From: Turicibacter faecis
GTDB taxonomy: Bacteria > Bacillota_I > Bacilli_A > MOL361 > Turicibacteraceae
NCBI RefSeq assembly: GCF_037076425.1
Contig: NZ_AP028127.1
Coordinates: 898,001 to 962,000, forward strand
Length of the DNA stretch: 64,000 nt
Direction: 5' to 3'
The translations under genes and the position numbers were made by a program. Shown one piece after another: positions 46,517 to 56,249 of this stretch. Under the pieces are notes generated by a model. That model worked only from the letters and a program-made list of their open reading frames with translations. It did not search any database and was not told the DNA's origin. How positions within the stretch are numbered: the stretch's first letter is position 1; every line of letters starts with the position of its first letter.

Positions 46517-46652
46517 TCATGACTTACCAATGCTAGATAGGAATCTACCTCATGGTTGATGAAAAAGTTGCTCTTTTTTCAATTGTTTATCATGAGTTAA
46601 TGTTTCTTTGTTATAGTTATCAGGTGGAGATTTGAAAAAGGAGTGCGAAAAG

Positions 46653-48413
46653 ATGATTAAGATGTTTCGACAATTAAAAAAGAGGGAGTGGCTATTGTTT
46701 TTATGTAGCGTCCTCTTCATCATTGCCCAAGTCTGGCTTGATTTAAAATTACCGGACTACATGAGTAAGATTACGCAGTTAGTGCAAACAGAAGGAAGTG
46801 AGATGGAAGAAATTTTAGCGGCAGGCGGGAAGATGTTACTATGTGCCTTTTTTAGCCTAGCGACTTCTTTTATTGTAGCGGCGATTTCGGCGAAAATAGC
46901 GGCCAATTTATCCGGAAGATTACGTTTTGCACTGTTTAACCGTGTTCAGTCGTTTTCAATGGAGGAAATTAACCATTTTTCAACAGCAAGTCTTGTGACG
47001 CGTTCAACAAATGATGTGACGCAAGTTCAAATGTTTGTTGTCATGGGGCTTCAAATACTGATTAAGGCACCCATTTTAGCAGGATGGGCCTTAGTAAAGA
47101 TTACGAATAAAGGTTGGCAATGGACGTTAGCGACGGCAGTGGCAGTTGCTGTTTTAATTGTTATCGTTTCCATTTGCGTTTGGTTAGGAATGCCAAAGTT
47201 TAAGGGCATTCAACGCTTAACCGATAATGTCAATAAAATTGCACGTGAGCATATTAATGGATTACGCGTGATTCGAGCTTATAATGCCGAAGGATATCAA
47301 GAGGAAAAATTTGAAAGAGCCAATACCGAGTTAACGTACAATAATTTATTTGTTGGGCGTGTCATGGCCTTTTTGTTTCCAAGTATTAACTTAATTATGA
47401 GTGGTTTAACGCTTGCGATCTACTGGATTGGTGCCTTCTTAATTGATGGGGCAATTGGAATGGAACGAATGACGGTTTTTTCAGATATGATCGTCTTCTC
47501 TTCTTACGCGATGCAAGTCGTGATGGCTTTTATGATGCTCATTATGATTATGTTTATCCTTCCTCGAGCGACGGTTTCAGCGAGTCGAATTAATGAGGTG
47601 CTGGAGATGAAGCCGACCATTGAAGACGGGAATTTTATTCCTAAGGATGAGCGATTGATGGGAGAGATTGAATTTAAAGATGTTTGCTTTAGATACGCTG
47701 ATGGTGAGGACTATGTTTTAGATAACATTAATTTTAAAGTGTCCCAAGGAGAAACGGTTGCCCTTATTGGAGCGACAGGGTGTGGAAAAAGTACACTGGT
47801 TAATTTAATCCCACGTTTTTACGATGTAACAGAAGGTGAGATTTTAATTGGCGGAGTCAATATTAAAGACTACGACCAGCAGGCGCTTCGTAATGAATTA
47901 GGTTATGTTTCACAACGTGCCATCTTATTTGAGGGAACCATTCAGTCAAATGTCGCGTTTGGAGATAACGGAAAAGCGTCATCTCAAGATGAAACGGTAG
48001 AAGAAGCCATCGAGATTGCTCAAGCGTCAGAGTTTGTTAACAAGATGGAAGAGAGATATGAGGCGCATGTTGCACAAGGTGGAACGAATTTATCTGGAGG
48101 TCAAAAACAACGGTTATCGATTGCAAGGGCTGTTGCCCGTCGTCCGAAGGTCCTTATTTTTGACGATTCTTTTTCTGCCCTAGACTATAAAACGGATCGA
48201 ACACTCCGTCAGCGGCTTAAAAAGGAAACGGCTGGTGCCACGTTATTTATTGTCGCCCAACGAATTGGAACCATTAAGGATGCAGATAAAATTATTGTTT
48301 TGGATGAAGGACGAATTGTTGGAATGGGATCTCATGATTCTTTAATGGCATCTTGTGAGGTTTATCGTGAAATTGCATACTCTCAACTTTCAAAGGAGGA
48401 ACTTGAGTCATGA
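46653..48413 (+). CDS. heterodimeric ABC exporter subunit with degenerate ATP site
   Basis: Half-transporter of about 586 residues (six helices, then ATPase). Walker A is GATGCGKST and the signature is LSGGQKQR, but Walker B reads VLIFDDSFSALD, with Asp where the catalytic Glu belongs. Such a degenerate partner is normal in heterodimeric exporters such as BmrCD and TM287/288. The start is ATG 46653 with SD AAAGGAGTG. It overlaps the next ABC gene by four bases. It lies directly behind a two-component system, which suggests inducible export of a drug-like, peptide or lipid substrate. Confidence 0.92.
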   Translation: MIKMFRQLKKREWLLFLCSVLFIIAQVWLDLKLPDYMSKITQLVQTEGSEMEEILAAGGKMLLCAFFSLATSFIVAAISAKIAANLSGRLRFALFNRVQSFSMEEINHFSTASLVTRSTNDVTQVQMFVVMGLQILIKAPILAGWALVKITNKGWQWTLATAVAVAVLIVIVSICVWLGMPKFKGIQRLTDNVNKIAREHINGLRVIRAYNAEGYQEEKFERANTELTYNNLFVGRVMAFLFPSINLIMSGLTLAIYWIGAFLIDGAIGMERMTVFSDMIVFSSYAMQVVMAFMMLIMIMFILPRATVSASRINEVLEMKPTIEDGNFIPKDERLMGEIEFKDVCFRYADGEDYVLDNINFKVSQGETVALIGATGCGKSTLVNLIPRFYDVTEGEILIGGVNIKDYDQQALRNELGYVSQRAILFEGTIQSNVAFGDNGKASSQDETVEEAIEIAQASEFVNKMEERYEAHVAQGGTNLSGGQKQRLSIARAVARRPKVLIFDDSFSALDYKTDRTLRQRLKKETAGATLFIVAQRIGTIKDADKIIVLDEGRIVGMGSHDSLMASCEVYREIAYSQLSKEELES

Positions 48414-50167
48414 GAAAGATGGAGAAAAAGGAGAGTAGTTTTTTAAAATTATTAAAATATTGTAAAAAATATACGGTGCAAATTATCATAGCGCTCATTG
48501 GAAGTGTAATTGGAACCCTCTTAACTCTTTTTGGTCCAGATAAATTATCAGAAATGACCGATTTAATGACAAATGGGTTAATGGGCGAGCTTGATTTAGA
48601 AGGAATTACTTCGATTGGGATCACGCTTGTAATGATTTATGCTGTTAGTTTCATTTTATCACTGACGCAAGGACTCATTATGACACAAGTGATTCAGCGA
48701 GTTTCTAAGCAATTACGAACATCGTTAACGGTGAAGATTAACCGCTTACCGATGAGTTATTATAATCAAGCAACGACAGGTGATATTTTATCACGCGTGA
48801 CAAATGATGTGGATACGTTAGGGCAATCATTAAACCAAAGTTTAACCACATTAGTCAGCGCAACTTGTTTGTTTATTGGGTCAATTGTGATGATGTTAAA
48901 GACAAATGTCGTGCTAACGCTAACGGCAATACTGGCGACAATTATTGGATTTATTATGATGATGTTCATTATGAAACGCTCTCAGGTGTTCTTTTTAAAG
49001 CAACAAGAGGGGCTTGGGAAATTAAATGGTTATATTGAAGAGGCTTATTCAGGTCAGATGATTATTAAAGCTTACAATAGTGAAGAAAAGATGATTTCAA
49101 CTTTTCAAACGATTAATGAGGAATTGACATCTAATACTTACCGGGCACAAATTCTTGCCGGATTTATGATGCCACTGATGACCTTTATCGGTAACCTTGG
49201 CTACGTAGCCGTTTGTATTGTCGGGGCATTATTGACGATGAATGGAACGATTTCATTCGGGGTCATTGTGGCGTTCATTATGTATGTCCGCTATTTTACA
49301 CAACCTCTTGCACAAATGGCACAAGCTGCCCAAAGTTTACAATCCGCTTCGGCAGCAGGGCACCGCGTTTTTGAGTTTTTAGAAGCTTGGGAAATGGAAG
49401 ACGAGTCAAAAAAGGCCGGTTATTTAGAAGAAGTAACAGGAAAAGTAGAATTTGACCATGTCTCATTCGCCTATGAAGGAAGTGATCGCCCTGTCATTAA
49501 AGATTTCTCAATGACGGCACATCCAGGGCAAAAAGTTGCGATTGTCGGACCAACAGGAGCGGGAAAAACGACGCTTGTTAATTTATTGATGCGATTTAAT
49601 GAAATCAATCGAGGAGATATTCGAATTGATGACGTTTCAATTCATGATATGACGCGTGAAAACATCCATGATTTATTTTGTATGGTTTTACAAGACACTT
49701 GGTTGTTTGAAGGAACGATTAAAGAAAATTTAATTTATAATCAAACGCATTTAACGGATGAAGATGTTGAGCGCGCTTGTGAAGCGGTCGGATTACACCA
49801 TTTTATTCAAACGTTGCCGGAAGGGTATGAAACGCGATTAAATGATCAACTTAACTTGTCGGCCGGTCAAAAGCAACAGCTCACGATTGCCCGAGCGATG
49901 CTTAAAAATTCACCGATGCTTATTTTAGATGAGGCGACAAGTTCGGTCGATACGAGAACAGAATTAATCATTCAACAAGCGATGGATCAGTTAATGCACG
50001 GTCGAACTTCCTTTATTATTGCGCACCGTTTATCAACGATAAAAAATGCAGATGTGATTTTAGTTTTAAAAGATGGCGATATTTTAGAAAGCGGAAACCA
50101 TGAACAATTACTAGCAAAAGGCGGTTTTTACGCTGAACTTTATAACAGTCAATTCGAACAAGTATAA
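48410..50167 (+). CDS. heterodimeric ABC exporter subunit, catalytic
   Basis: Second half-transporter, 585 residues. Six helices are followed by the ATPase, with Walker A GPTGAGKTT, Walker B LILDEATSSVD holding the catalytic Glu, and a signature altered to LSAGQKQQ. Together with the first subunit it gives one active and one inactive ATP site. The family includes multidrug exporters. It is the last gene in the unit, ending at a strong terminator. Confidence 0.93.
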   Translation: MRKMEKKESSFLKLLKYCKKYTVQIIIALIGSVIGTLLTLFGPDKLSEMTDLMTNGLMGELDLEGITSIGITLVMIYAVSFILSLTQGLIMTQVIQRVSKQLRTSLTVKINRLPMSYYNQATTGDILSRVTNDVDTLGQSLNQSLTTLVSATCLFIGSIVMMLKTNVVLTLTAILATIIGFIMMMFIMKRSQVFFLKQQEGLGKLNGYIEEAYSGQMIIKAYNSEEKMISTFQTINEELTSNTYRAQILAGFMMPLMTFIGNLGYVAVCIVGALLTMNGTISFGVIVAFIMYVRYFTQPLAQMAQAAQSLQSASAAGHRVFEFLEAWEMEDESKKAGYLEEVTGKVEFDHVSFAYEGSDRPVIKDFSMTAHPGQKVAIVGPTGAGKTTLVNLLMRFNEINRGDIRIDDVSIHDMTRENIHDLFCMVLQDTWLFEGTIKENLIYNQTHLTDEDVERACEAVGLHHFIQTLPEGYETRLNDQLNLSAGQKQQLTIARAMLKNSPMLILDEATSSVDTRTELIIQQAMDQLMHGRTSFIIAHRLSTIKNADVILVLKDGDILESGNHEQLLAKGGFYAELYNSQFEQV

Positions 50168-50172
50168 GAATC

Positions 50173-50222
50173 AAAAAGAGGGAAACCAGGCGTGCCATGG
50201 GTCAAGTTTCCCTCTTTTTTTT
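50173..50222 (+). terminator. terminator of ABC exporter operon
   Basis: AAAAAGAGGGAAAC pairs with GTTTCCCTCTTTTT around a 19-base loop, ending in T8. Confidence 0.9.
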
Positions 50223-50599
50223 GTTGGGAAGGATGGTTTTTAAAATAGGGTAGAGCTATTTGAAAGAAGAGGTTTATTAAAATGAGAGTGAGTGTTCTTA
50301 TTGGAAACTTCCTACTTAGGAGTAAAGCATCCATTTGATTAAGGATAACATGTATTTCTTAGGAATGATTGATGGAAAGAGAAGAATAAGTTCTCCCAGC
50401 TGTTGATTCAACGTTTGTCAGCCGGTGAGAAGCTATTCTAAATCAAGTGTGGAGAGTTCAGATAGCTGTTAATTATTATATTATCAAAAGAATTGATAAC
50501 GCTTTAAAAAATTTAATAATACATATACCGCATGAATCGACATTTTTTTAAGAAAAAAACAGTATATTCAAGTTGAAAAGAAGTAAGAGGGGGAGTAGC

Positions 50600-51028
50600 A
50601 TGGATAAATCGTAGTCATAAAATTTACTTGATAAACTTATTTACGTTCTTTTTTTAAAGATAATATTTAGATTGATGATCTTAAAAAAATATAAACCGTT
50701 AATTTTGTAAATATTTCCTACCAAACAAATGAGTGTTCCTTTCGAGGAGGTTTTATATATTGAGACGTTGACCGGTTCTCATAAACTACATTTAGTGAGT
50801 AAAAAAATGAATACACAGTTTTAGGGGAGTTTGCGAGATGTTGAGCAACTTCATGAACGGTTGTTTCAATGCCATAAATCTTATGTCATTAACCTTCAAA
50901 ATGTTGTAAAGGTAGATAAAAAAGAAAAAAAGGTCTATTTTGAGAATAAAGAATCTTGTCTCATTTCAAGACGATTTGTCAAAGAATTGGAAGGTTTAAT
51001 AACAAAAGAGGCAGAAAAATCCCTTTAA
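50600..51028 (+). pseudogene. decayed LytTR-type regulator
   Basis: From ATG 50600, with a strong SD (AGAGGGGG), one frame runs to TAA 51026-51028, interrupted by several stops. The last part is clearly a LytTR DNA-binding domain: SVPFEEVLYIETLTGSHKL, then after a TAG at 50822-50824 LRDVEQLHERLFQCHKSYV, INLQNVVKV and ISRRFVKELEGL. The stops fall near MDKS, NLLDKL.. and before IFPTKQ. No receiver domain is present. This looks like a small LytTR regulator (stand-alone or AgrA-like) that lost function, leaving the radical SAM gene behind it without its likely control. The stretch 50223-50599 holds no gene that I can support. Confidence 0.75.
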
Positions 51029-51044
51029 AAAAGGGATTTTTTTT
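51016..51044 (+). terminator. terminator after LytTR remnant
   Basis: AAAATCCCTTT and AAAGGGATTTT form an 11-bp stem with a T8 tract, overlapping the last codons of the remnant. Confidence 0.88.
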
Positions 51045-51117
51045 GACTAAATGAACCGTTCAGGCATTTTCAATGACCGAATAGGGAATTGCTGTTCTTT
51101 TTTGCAGACTGGTTTGT

Positions 51118-51170
51118 TATGATGAGGGGGCAACAGATAGGGAAAGGTCTATCCCAATTAGGTAGACCTT
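51118..51170 (+). promoter_or_regulatory. -10 element and leader hairpin before radical SAM gene
   Basis: TATGAT (51118-51123) may be a -10, without a convincing -35. AAGGTCTA (51144-51151) and TAGACCTT (51163-51170) form a stem in the leader, 33 bases before the ATG. A T-rich stretch follows it, so a weak attenuator is possible. Confidence 0.4.
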
Positions 51171-51202
51171 ATTCGTTTATTATTTAATAAGGAGAGGATA
51201 AT

Positions 51203-52540
51203 ATGAATAATCTTTTATTGGCCAAAACAGAGAAAATACTAGGTAATAGCGGGGGGAAAATATTTAATAATTTATATAAATTATTAAACTCTTATGAGGA
51301 ACCCCTCGAAAAAGTTACTTTTGCTTATATTGAAAGATATAGGAAACCATTATTGGTCAGTCCAAAAATTAGATTTAATTATACATTGTCACAAATTAAC
51401 GAAATTTTCAAAGGATATTCTGAATATTCACAAGATAATATTAGAAATTTGTATTTACTGGCGTTATCAATATGTGGTATTAAGGTTGATGATGAGTTAG
51501 CTTTATCATTTATTAATGCGCCTAAGGAGGAAAGTTATAGATATTTAAGGGTGATTGCAACAGTGGATAATAAACCAATAACCATGCGGGTTGTTCCAAA
51601 CAGTTGGGGAGGAAAGGACTCAATATTAACTACAAATTTCCATCTAAAGGGAACAGATATTTATCTAGAAGATAAAAAAATATGTACCATTACTTCATGG
51701 TGTAATTTATGTTCTATAAATAATATTGCGTACGTATCCAAAAATTTATATGGGGAAAATATCCTATGTGTAAACCCCCTACAATTTTGTAATCAAGAAT
51801 GTAAATTTTGCCTAAGAACTCAGGAAATGTACTCGAAAAATAGAACCGATGAACTTATAAATTTAAGGGCGGATCAGCTATGTCGATATATTATAAGTGA
51901 ACTACCAGAGGTAAACTATCAAACATTAAATGAATTTTATATCTCTACTGGGAGATTTAGAGATTCTAAACATTTACTGAATTATTTAGAAAGTTTATAT
52001 ATTAATTTAAAAGAAATATCGTGTAATCAGTTTGACCCAGTGAGTAAGGAACACCAATGGTTTAAGGTCTCAACCCATTTATTAGATACAGAAGAGGCAA
52101 TGATACAAGCACAGAAATGCGGAGTGAAAAAATATTTATATCCTATAGAAATTGTTTGTGATAAAAAAAGAAAGAAGTATATGGCAAGTCAGGGGGTGCC
52201 GAATAATAAAGGAGATGTCATGTTTTCAGAAATCATCACAATATTAGATACTGCATCTAAGGTATTTGGTAAAGAAAACATTGAGCCGGTTTTGATTATC
52301 GGTATTGATACTTATGAAGATACTATGAGTGCACTCCTTCAATTAAAGAATAAGGGGTATAAAACAATTTCATATAATGTATATAGAGCTTATTATGAAG
52401 AACAATTGAATCTATATAATATGAGTTTAGAAGAAATAGTTGATGTTACTGAATTTATAAAACGGAATTTTAATCAGGGTTATAAACAAGTCGTAGACAT
52501 GAATAATAAATGTGTCCAAAAGTCGTATATCTCTATTTAG
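51203..52540 (+). CDS. radical SAM enzyme of unrecognised family
   Basis: Cytoplasmic 445-residue protein. The radical SAM cluster motif is FCNQECKFC (C196, C200, C203, a CX3CX2C), late in the chain, so it has an unusual N-terminal region of about 190 residues before the barrel. That region carries another Cys pair, SWCNLC (167, 170). The barrel continues with FYISTGRFRD, a possible SAM-binding strand, and IEIVC. I see no SPASM-type Cys tail. Codon use differs from its neighbours: ATA, AGA and TTA are common. This suggests recent gain. The SD AGGAGAGG sets ATG 51203. It precedes an MFS gene by 57 bases. No precursor peptide is evident nearby. The reaction is unknown. Confidence 0.85.
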   Translation: MNNLLLAKTEKILGNSGGKIFNNLYKLLNSYEEPLEKVTFAYIERYRKPLLVSPKIRFNYTLSQINEIFKGYSEYSQDNIRNLYLLALSICGIKVDDELALSFINAPKEESYRYLRVIATVDNKPITMRVVPNSWGGKDSILTTNFHLKGTDIYLEDKKICTITSWCNLCSINNIAYVSKNLYGENILCVNPLQFCNQECKFCLRTQEMYSKNRTDELINLRADQLCRYIISELPEVNYQTLNEFYISTGRFRDSKHLLNYLESLYINLKEISCNQFDPVSKEHQWFKVSTHLLDTEEAMIQAQKCGVKKYLYPIEIVCDKKRKKYMASQGVPNNKGDVMFSEIITILDTASKVFGKENIEPVLIIGIDTYEDTMSALLQLKNKGYKTISYNVYRAYYEEQLNLYNMSLEEIVDVTEFIKRNFNQGYKQVVDMNNKCVQKSYISI

Positions 52541-52596
52541 AAGATTAATATAATTTTGAATCGTTATTCTTTTAATGGAGGATAGGAGCTAAAAAT

Positions 52597-53760
52597 ATGA
52601 AGCGATTTTATCTGTATCGAATTTTTACGTTAAATCATTTTATGACGGCCATTTATGTCATTTATTTACGATCACTGGGATGCTCGTTTGTGAGCATTGC
52701 GGCGTTTCATACAGCCAAAGATTTAACCGTGATGGGATTAGAGATTCCATTGAGTTACCTTTCTGAAAAAATAGGATATAAATTTGTTTTGGCGCTTTCG
52801 GGTATTTTTATGACGCTTTCGATGTTACTCATGATGGTGACGACAAATCGGGCGCTATTATTGCTAAGTTTTATTTGTTGGGGCATAGCCGTATCATGCG
52901 ATTCCGGAATTAGTGATGCATATTTATACGAGCAAGTAGGCGAACAACGCTATCCTATCGTTCAATCAAATACTATCATGTGGCGGCAATTGGTCGGATC
53001 AGGCTTTAAATTAATTGGGTCAATGGTTTATTCTGTATTTCAGTTACTCCCATTTCTACTCACAATAGTCAATAGTTTAATTTCGACGGGTACCGCATTA
53101 AGTTTCAAACCTATAAAGGTTAAACAAACGCCACGAAAGGTGTCTTTTAAACAGTTTAAGGGGACGGTATTATCTCCCGCCTATCTTGCTGTTGTTTTTC
53201 ATAACGTGTGTTTAATTACTTTTTTAAGTTTAACGTTTACGTATGAATCGGTGTTACTTGTGGACCAAGGTTTAGATGCTAACTGGTTAGGTGTTGTGAC
53301 GTGTTTGAAGTTAATTGTAAGCTCTTTTGGCGTACATCTCGTTAAAAAGTTTGTACATGTCAAAAATAGTTCTAATTTTTATCTGTGGTTATACGTTATT
53401 TCAACAGTTGCTATCTTAGGATTGGGAAATCAAGCGTCTATTTTAGTCACTATCTTATCGATCTTAGTGATTTCAATCGTAAATGGGGTCATGTTTCCCT
53501 ACCGAACTATTTTATTAAATAAAGTGATTCAGGATAATCGGGCAACGTTGTTGTCTATTCAATCTCAAGGCCAATTTTTGATGCGAGCTGTTTTATCATT
53601 AGTAATGAGTTGGATAGCAGATACTGTTTCTCCCTCATTTGCGATGGTGGGCTTAGCTTTATTAACGTTATCCTCCATTTTAATCATGCGAGGATGCTTT
53701 TATCCAATCATGAGAACCGTCGATGAATGGAACGAGAACAAAGTAAAATCAGTCGCTTAA
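52597..53760 (+). CDS. MFS transporter
   Basis: Secondary transporter of 387 residues with about 12 helices. The MFS loop after helix 2 is recognisable (LSYLSEKIGYKFVLALSG), and the pattern is like drug- or metabolite-efflux MFS members. Its codon use is ordinary for the window, unlike the radical SAM gene 57 bases upstream. The SD GGAGG plus GGAGC is strong. If the two are co-transcribed, the transporter could export the radical SAM product; this is inference. A sharp two-way terminator follows. Confidence 0.88.
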   Translation: MKRFYLYRIFTLNHFMTAIYVIYLRSLGCSFVSIAAFHTAKDLTVMGLEIPLSYLSEKIGYKFVLALSGIFMTLSMLLMMVTTNRALLLLSFICWGIAVSCDSGISDAYLYEQVGEQRYPIVQSNTIMWRQLVGSGFKLIGSMVYSVFQLLPFLLTIVNSLISTGTALSFKPIKVKQTPRKVSFKQFKGTVLSPAYLAVVFHNVCLITFLSLTFTYESVLLVDQGLDANWLGVVTCLKLIVSSFGVHLVKKFVHVKNSSNFYLWLYVISTVAILGLGNQASILVTILSILVISIVNGVMFPYRTILLNKVIQDNRATLLSIQSQGQFLMRAVLSLVMSWIADTVSPSFAMVGLALLTLSSILIMRGCFYPIMRTVDEWNENKVKSVA

Positions 53761-53770
53761 CGGTTAAAAA

Positions 53771-53817
53771 TTCATGATAAAAGGGATCACCTGTTTGGGG
53801 ATCCCTTTTATCATGAA
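53771..53817. terminator. bidirectional terminator
   Basis: TTCATGATAAAAGGGATC pairs perfectly with GATCCCTTTTATCATGAA around an 11-base loop. It serves the MFS gene and the convergent phosphodiesterase gene, whose last codons overlap it. Confidence 0.9.
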
Positions 53818-55595
53818 GGTCTGAAAAAAAGTTGATTGATGAACATAATGTAGTGGTCATTCAGATGCGCCATTTGTTTTTTTAAGAGGGTTGGGTTGTC
53901 GGTGACAATCCCATCCACTTGCATGGCAATCATTGTTTGCATCGTGGCCTCTTTATTGACCGTCCAAGCATAGATTTGTTTTCCTGAATGATGGACTTGA
54001 CTAATGAGGGCATAGGAGATAAAGGAAGCCTCAATCGAGTAGTAGTCAACGTCTTTTAAATTTTGATAATCCCCATATGCAAGCGCTGTAATATAGACGG
54101 TTTGAATGTCGGGGTTAATCATTTTGGCCACTTGTAAGACACGATAATCCATCGAACCAATGAGACATTCATCTTCCATGTTGTGTGCCTCAATTAATTC
54201 GATGACTTTTTTTGTTATCTCAGAGGTGTCATCGCTCACTTTAATTTCAATCATGAGTGTCAGTTTTCCTTTTGCCTTTTTTAAGGCTTCCTCTAGCGTG
54301 GGGATCGGTTCCCCGAAAAAGGCGGCATCAAATCGTCCTCCTACTTCTAATTGCCTGATTTTTTGATAAGTTGTCTCGGTTACTTTTTGATCATAACCAG
54401 ATGTTCGTTTCAGATTGGAGTCGTGCATCAAAATCACTTCTTTGTCTTTGGTCATCTGAACATCAATTTCTGCCATATCAGCACCATGTTGAATGGAATA
54501 ATCAAGAGCAGCTAATGTATTTTCAGGAACATAGGTTGCTGAACCGCGATGAGCAATAATTTGAATATCATCTGAAAAGTTTCTCCGACCAATCGAGAGG
54601 AAATTAGGACTAATGAGCCCACTACCAATGAGGAAGAAAATCCCGATCACGACTCCTTTGAGAATCGGATGTTTTGTCATTTTTGACGCGCAGCCTTTTA
54701 TCGGAGGAAGATACGGGGCTGGGGTAATGAGGTAAAGAGTATGGATAAAGGCGCACATCAAAATTAAAAAGAAGGACGGTGCAATAATCGTTAATATACT
54801 TTTAATGGTTAAGGCTATATTTATAAAGATTGTCGATGCCTCTGTTGGATGAATGATTTTAATGGCAAGTGCACTTATTAGAATTAGTCCGCCATAAAGC
54901 CCCATAAAGGCTATTCCGATAAGCAGAAGATAGTTCAGGGTGTAGAAACGAAGAATTACTGTTTTCGATGAGCGTTTAACACTTTCCTTCGCTGCCCGAA
55001 TGAAGGGCAACTTTTGATAAACCACCCCTTGGAGGGTAAAGCAAAAACGAATGTTAAGTAAGGCTAGAGCAGAGATGAATAGAAAATAAACAGGATGAAA
55101 AGGCGCCCGTTGGTACAATAAATCGAATAAAAATTCGGTAATTGAAAAATCTTTTAGGAAATAGTATTTAAATAAAAAGGAAGAGATAGGGATGATACTC
55201 GTTAGAAAAAGGAGGAGTAAAAGGTTTCGGGGGGCTAGAATACTTAACGCCCCTTTTAGACTTCGCGTAATGGTTTGAAAAAGCGAAAGTTTTTGATGAT
55301 GAGTAGCTGCTTGTAAAAGGAGGAGAATAGCGTAAACTTCTAAAAATAACACATATCCAAGACAAATAATCATAAAAAAGCCTAAGATTAAAACACTTGG
55401 CGAAAGGCAAAAATGAATTGCTTGCTTGGCGCTCAGATAAGTCATATTCAACTTTTGCATAATCGTTGTTAAAATTGAAAAAAAAGATGGCACGATGACT
55501 GCCAAAAGAAGCAATTTATGTATAAGCTCAAAAAGAGCAAGTGTTAGGGCATTATATTTGAGATAAGTGAACGTTTCTTTAATCAAATGGGCCAT
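53811..55595 (-). CDS. glycerophosphodiester phosphodiesterase with membrane domain
   Basis: A 594-residue protein. The first 340 residues have about eight membrane helices (the membrane domain common to Firmicute GDPDs), then the GDPD domain outside or at the membrane. Its key residues are IIAHRGSATYVPENTLAAL (HR and E), the ADMAEIDVQMTKD metal Glu/Asp, and LMHDSNLKRT (catalytic His). Later IEIKV and the terminal DGIVTDNP are also typical. It hydrolyses glycerophosphodiesters from lipid or teichoic-acid turnover. I use the ATG at 55595, since the SD GGAGG lies inside the five-codon longer form. Confidence 0.93.
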   Translation of the reverse strand: MAHLIKETFTYLKYNALTLALFELIHKLLLLAVIVPSFFSILTTIMQKLNMTYLSAKQAIHFCLSPSVLILGFFMIICLGYVLFLEVYAILLLLQAATHHQKLSLFQTITRSLKGALSILAPRNLLLLLFLTSIIPISSFLFKYYFLKDFSITEFLFDLLYQRAPFHPVYFLFISALALLNIRFCFTLQGVVYQKLPFIRAAKESVKRSSKTVILRFYTLNYLLLIGIAFMGLYGGLILISALAIKIIHPTEASTIFINIALTIKSILTIIAPSFFLILMCAFIHTLYLITPAPYLPPIKGCASKMTKHPILKGVVIGIFFLIGSGLISPNFLSIGRRNFSDDIQIIAHRGSATYVPENTLAALDYSIQHGADMAEIDVQMTKDKEVILMHDSNLKRTSGYDQKVTETTYQKIRQLEVGGRFDAAFFGEPIPTLEEALKKAKGKLTLMIEIKVSDDTSEITKKVIELIEAHNMEDECLIGSMDYRVLQVAKMINPDIQTVYITALAYGDYQNLKDVDYYSIEASFISYALISQVHHSGKQIYAWTVNKEATMQTMIAMQVDGIVTDNPTLLKKQMAHLNDHYIMFINQLFFRPS

Positions 55596-55880
55596 GGTTG
55601 CAACCTCCATATCTGTCGTATTACTCCATCATATGCAAAAAGGAAAATAAACTTGCTTAGGACTAACAGGAATTAATGGGGAATGGTGCACACCCATCAT
55701 GAGTTTTAACAACGACCATCCATCAAGTACTAGGTGGTCCAGTTAAAAGGGACGAGGGGGTAAGAATAGTATGTACATATTTTGGTAAAATTATGAGCGA
55801 GTTAATCGATAAAATCCTTTTCTTTAAAAACACAAAAAAAATTTGTATAATAGGATTGAGCGAAAGGAGCAAATCAAAAG

Positions 55881-56195
55881 ATGAAGACTTATTACACAAC
55901 GAATTTTGATTTTTATTATGATGAAAATATGATGGATATTCCGCAAGCGGTGTTAGAGAGTGAGCAATTGTCACCCGCTGCTAAAAATATTTATATTTAC
56001 TTTATTTATTTAATCACGGAGAAGGTGGAAGATATTTTAGGCGTTTTATCGCAATTAGAAGAGGCGCGAAATGATTTAGAGGCCGGCTTGTCTGAACTCC
56101 TAGCGTGTGGGTTAATAAAAAAAGAAGTCAGATGTAATGAATCAGGTGAAGAAGAATTACATTATATTGTGACTAAGGAGTTAGCAAGAAAGTGA
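55881..56195 (+). CDS. small winged-helix-like hypothetical protein
   Basis: A 104-residue protein. The layout (DIPQAVLESEQLSPAAKNIYIYF, two helices, DLEAGLSELLACGLIKKEV, then beta LHYIVTKELA) resembles a winged-helix, DnaD- or replication-initiator-type DNA-binding fold. This is a judgement of pattern; there is no firm family match. It starts at ATG 55881 with SD AAAGGAGC. A promoter is not evident. No mobile-element genes surround it. Confidence 0.7.
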   Translation: MKTYYTTNFDFYYDENMMDIPQAVLESEQLSPAAKNIYIYFIYLITEKVEDILGVLSQLEEARNDLEAGLSELLACGLIKKEVRCNESGEEELHYIVTKELARK

Positions 56196-56249
56196 TGGAC
56201 GAATCACTATTTTCTTAAAAAGGGGCCTTTTAATTATCGTGAATTTTTC

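Noticed and set aside
50281-50337. 18-codon ORF (MRVSVLIGNFLLRSKASI) between the ABC operon and LytTR relic, as a signal peptide pheromone
   Set aside because: No SD at the right distance and no processing motif; most likely chance.
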